From assembly GCA_018780025.1 (NCBI GenBank), contig JADMKH010000011.1, positions 7,542-24,092 of the forward strand: a DNA stretch of 16,551 bases, in the 5' to 3' direction. The notes beneath the pieces are model-generated. The model made no database searches and was not told where the DNA came from. It worked only from the letters and a program-made list of their open reading frames with translations. This stretch comes from Thiobacillus sp. (GTDB lineage Bacteria; Pseudomonadota; Gammaproteobacteria; Burkholderiales; Thiobacillaceae). The translations under genes were made by a program, and so were the position numbers. Shown here piece after piece: positions 15,354 through 16,551 of the stretch (position 1 is the stretch's first letter; the number at the start of each line of letters is the position of its first letter).

Positions 15354-16354
15354 CGCGCGCGCGCGTCCAGTCGCAAGCTGATTTCACCCCCGCTGTATGC
15401 GCGAATGGCACACTGAGGCTCCCGCAATAAAAGCGCACCTGTCGCATCCACGCCTGCTGCCACGCCACTCACCCCCTTCGCATCAGGCAACTTCAGAGAA
15501 ACAGCTTTATCCGCATAAGCATCCAGTTCCATCCAGTCAGCACGCAAAGCGGCAAACCCCTGTTCCCGGAAGGTGGTCAATATCACGTGCAATTCCTGCA
15601 GGCATTCCGCCAGCAATTGATTGCGGCCGATGGTCACACCCATTTCATGCAAATCGACCACGGCCTGATCCACAGTGTCACGTTGTTCAGGGCTCAGACG
15701 TACATTCAGCCCCACGCCAACCACCGCAAAAGCGGCGCCATGCAGGTCGCCTTGCACCTCAACCAGAATGCCGGCCAGTTTTCGATAATCCACCAGCACA
15801 TCATTGGGCCACTTCAAGCGTGCCGTATGCCGGCTGTGCCGATTGATCGCACGGGCAATGGCCAGCCCCACTGCCAGGCTCAAACCCGCCAGTGACTGCA
15901 GTCCATTTTCGAATCGCCACAGCACGGAAAACGTCAGGCTCCCGCCCAGCACCGCATGCCAATGACGCCCGCGCCGACCCTTGCCGGCATGTTGGTGTTC
16001 GGCACACAGGACCGTACCGTTCGTTGCACCATTCAAAGCCGCCTCCATCAGGGCGGTATTGGTCGAATCCACACGATCCAGAATGCGTAAATCGTAGGCA
16101 CGAAAAGCGTCACCAAGATGTTCGATGATGGCCGCCTCATCCAGCCATTCTACTGGCACAGGAATCTTGTAGCCCCGCCCACGCACAGCGTGAACCTTAA
16201 GCCCCATGGCCTCAGCCTGATTAATTACATTGAAGATGCTGGCGCGTGAAAGCTCAAACTCGTACGCCAGATCCTGGCCCGAATGAAACCGGCCATCGGA
16301 CAGGCGGCGTAATATCGGGAAAAGGGCCTTGTGGGCTTGAGTCGTCACCCCCAA
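15350..16354 (-). CDS. birA: Biotin-protein ligase with N-terminal DNA-binding domain (BirA)
   Basis: BirA attaches biotin to the carboxyl carrier protein of acetyl-CoA carboxylase through biotinyl-5'-AMP. The 334-residue frame has a winged helix-turn-helix (about 10-62, with SGQDLAYEFELSRASIFNVI), so this is the bifunctional class that can also repress biotin genes. The catalytic domain has the biotinyl-AMP loop GKGRRG (124-129), KWPNDV (181-186) and the following KLAGIL with Lys192. A small C-terminal domain fills about 280-334. The start is uncertain: TTG at 16354 or GTG at 16348, neither with a clear Shine-Dalgarno. It follows the rRNA operon terminator by about 50 bases. Its stop overlaps the coaX start. 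Confidence 0.94.
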   Translation of the reverse strand: MGVTTQAHKALFPILRRLSDGRFHSGQDLAYEFELSRASIFNVINQAEAMGLKVHAVRGRGYKIPVPVEWLDEAAIIEHLGDAFRAYDLRILDRVDSTNTALMEAALNGATNGTVLCAEHQHAGKGRRGRHWHAVLGGSLTFSVLWRFENGLQSLAGLSLAVGLAIARAINRHSRHTARLKWPNDVLVDYRKLAGILVEVQGDLHGAAFAVVGVGLNVRLSPEQRDTVDQAVVDLHEMGVTIGRNQLLAECLQELHVILTTFREQGFAALRADWMELDAYADKAVSLKLPDAKGVSGVAAGVDATGALLLREPQCAIRAYSGGEISLRLDARAR

Positions 16355-16401
16355 ATTTTACATGGTGGGGCGGGTGATATTGAGTCTTTATTCTGCGCAA
16401 T

Positions 16402-16432
16402 AAAAAACCCCCTCTTTTTGGGAGGGGGTTTT
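16402..16432 (-). terminator. Rho-independent terminator of the rRNA operon
   Basis: On the minus strand GAGGGGG is matched with CCCCCTC, extended by four A-T pairs, for an 11-bp perfect stem with a 7-base loop, followed by a run of six T (complement of 16402-16407). It sits about 34 bases past the 5S rRNA 3' end and about 50 bases before birA. Because the stem is flanked by A and T on both sides it could also act in the plus direction, with only four T. It should keep rRNA transcription from entering birA. Confidence 0.93.
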
Positions 16433-16465
16433 GGTGTGTTCCGGGCGATGCCGGGGCACAAATAA

Positions 16466-16551
16466 GGAGTCTGACGATGACCTACTTTCACAGGCGCAGT
16501 GCCTACTATCATTGGCGCGGGAGCGTTTCACCGTCCTGTTCGGGATGGGAA
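16466..16551 (-). rRNA. rrf: 5S ribosomal RNA, 3' part, truncated by window edge
   Basis: The reverse complement reads CCCATCCCGAACAGGACGG, then GTGAAACG, ATGATAGT, GTGTGAAAGTAGGTCATCG-like bases and a CAGACTCC end, the conserved 3' two-thirds of bacterial 5S rRNA. About 86 of roughly 115 bases are inside the window, so the 5' part and the rest of the rRNA operon lie beyond the right edge. The 3' end is estimated from the typical ...GTCAGACTCC ending and may be off by a base or two. Confidence 0.95.

Overview
The window looks like chromosomal DNA of a betaproteobacterium, with a GC-rich, ordinary gene vocabulary. The evidence is the run yicC-gmk-rpoZ-spoT-ridA-recG-ubiC-ubiA, the opposing rph-rdgB-hemW run preceded by a PP2C phosphatase and a Ser/Thr kinase, and a birA-coaX-SPOR operon beside a ribosomal RNA operon. 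A Nitrosomonadales-type organism would fit, but the order cannot be fixed from sequence alone. There are no mobile elements, CRISPR arrays, tRNAs or gene-free stretches over 300 bases.

Left edge (1-1574): the 5' part of selD (selenophosphate synthetase) leaves the window on the minus strand. Divergently, 68 bases away, lies a gene for an EgtB/SenA-type nonheme-iron enzyme. Selenophosphate synthetase next to an EgtB-like enzyme is the hallmark of selenoneine (sen) loci, so the enzyme is called SenA, a selenoneine synthase, rather than an ergothioneine EgtB. The sugar-selenide enzyme SenB is not in this window. The intergenic gap holds a perfect 7+2+7 inverted repeat over a candidate selD promoter. 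This pair is the most interesting content of the window.

Minus-strand block (1595-6041), in transcription order: an atypical Ser/Thr kinase, a PP2C phosphatase, rph (RNase PH), rdgB (non-canonical dNTP pyrophosphatase) and hemW (radical-SAM heme chaperone). The genes are tightly packed, with an ATGA stop/start overlap at rph-rdgB. The kinase and phosphatase form a likely reversible phosphorylation pair.

Plus-strand block (6148-13977): yicC, gmk, rpoZ, spoT, ridA, recG, ubiC and ubiA, covering RNA turnover, GMP phosphorylation, RNA polymerase omega, (p)ppGpp metabolism, enamine detoxification, fork remodelling and the first two dedicated ubiquinone steps. gmk, rpoZ and spoT link guanine nucleotide supply to the stringent response.

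Right edge (13972-16551), minus strand: birA, coaX and a SPOR-domain membrane protein, joined by two ATGA overlaps. The SPOR gene runs tail-to-tail into ubiA with a 6-base overlap. Upstream of birA is a strong intrinsic terminator, then the 3' part of a 5S rRNA gene, which marks the end of an rRNA operon that enters from outside the window.
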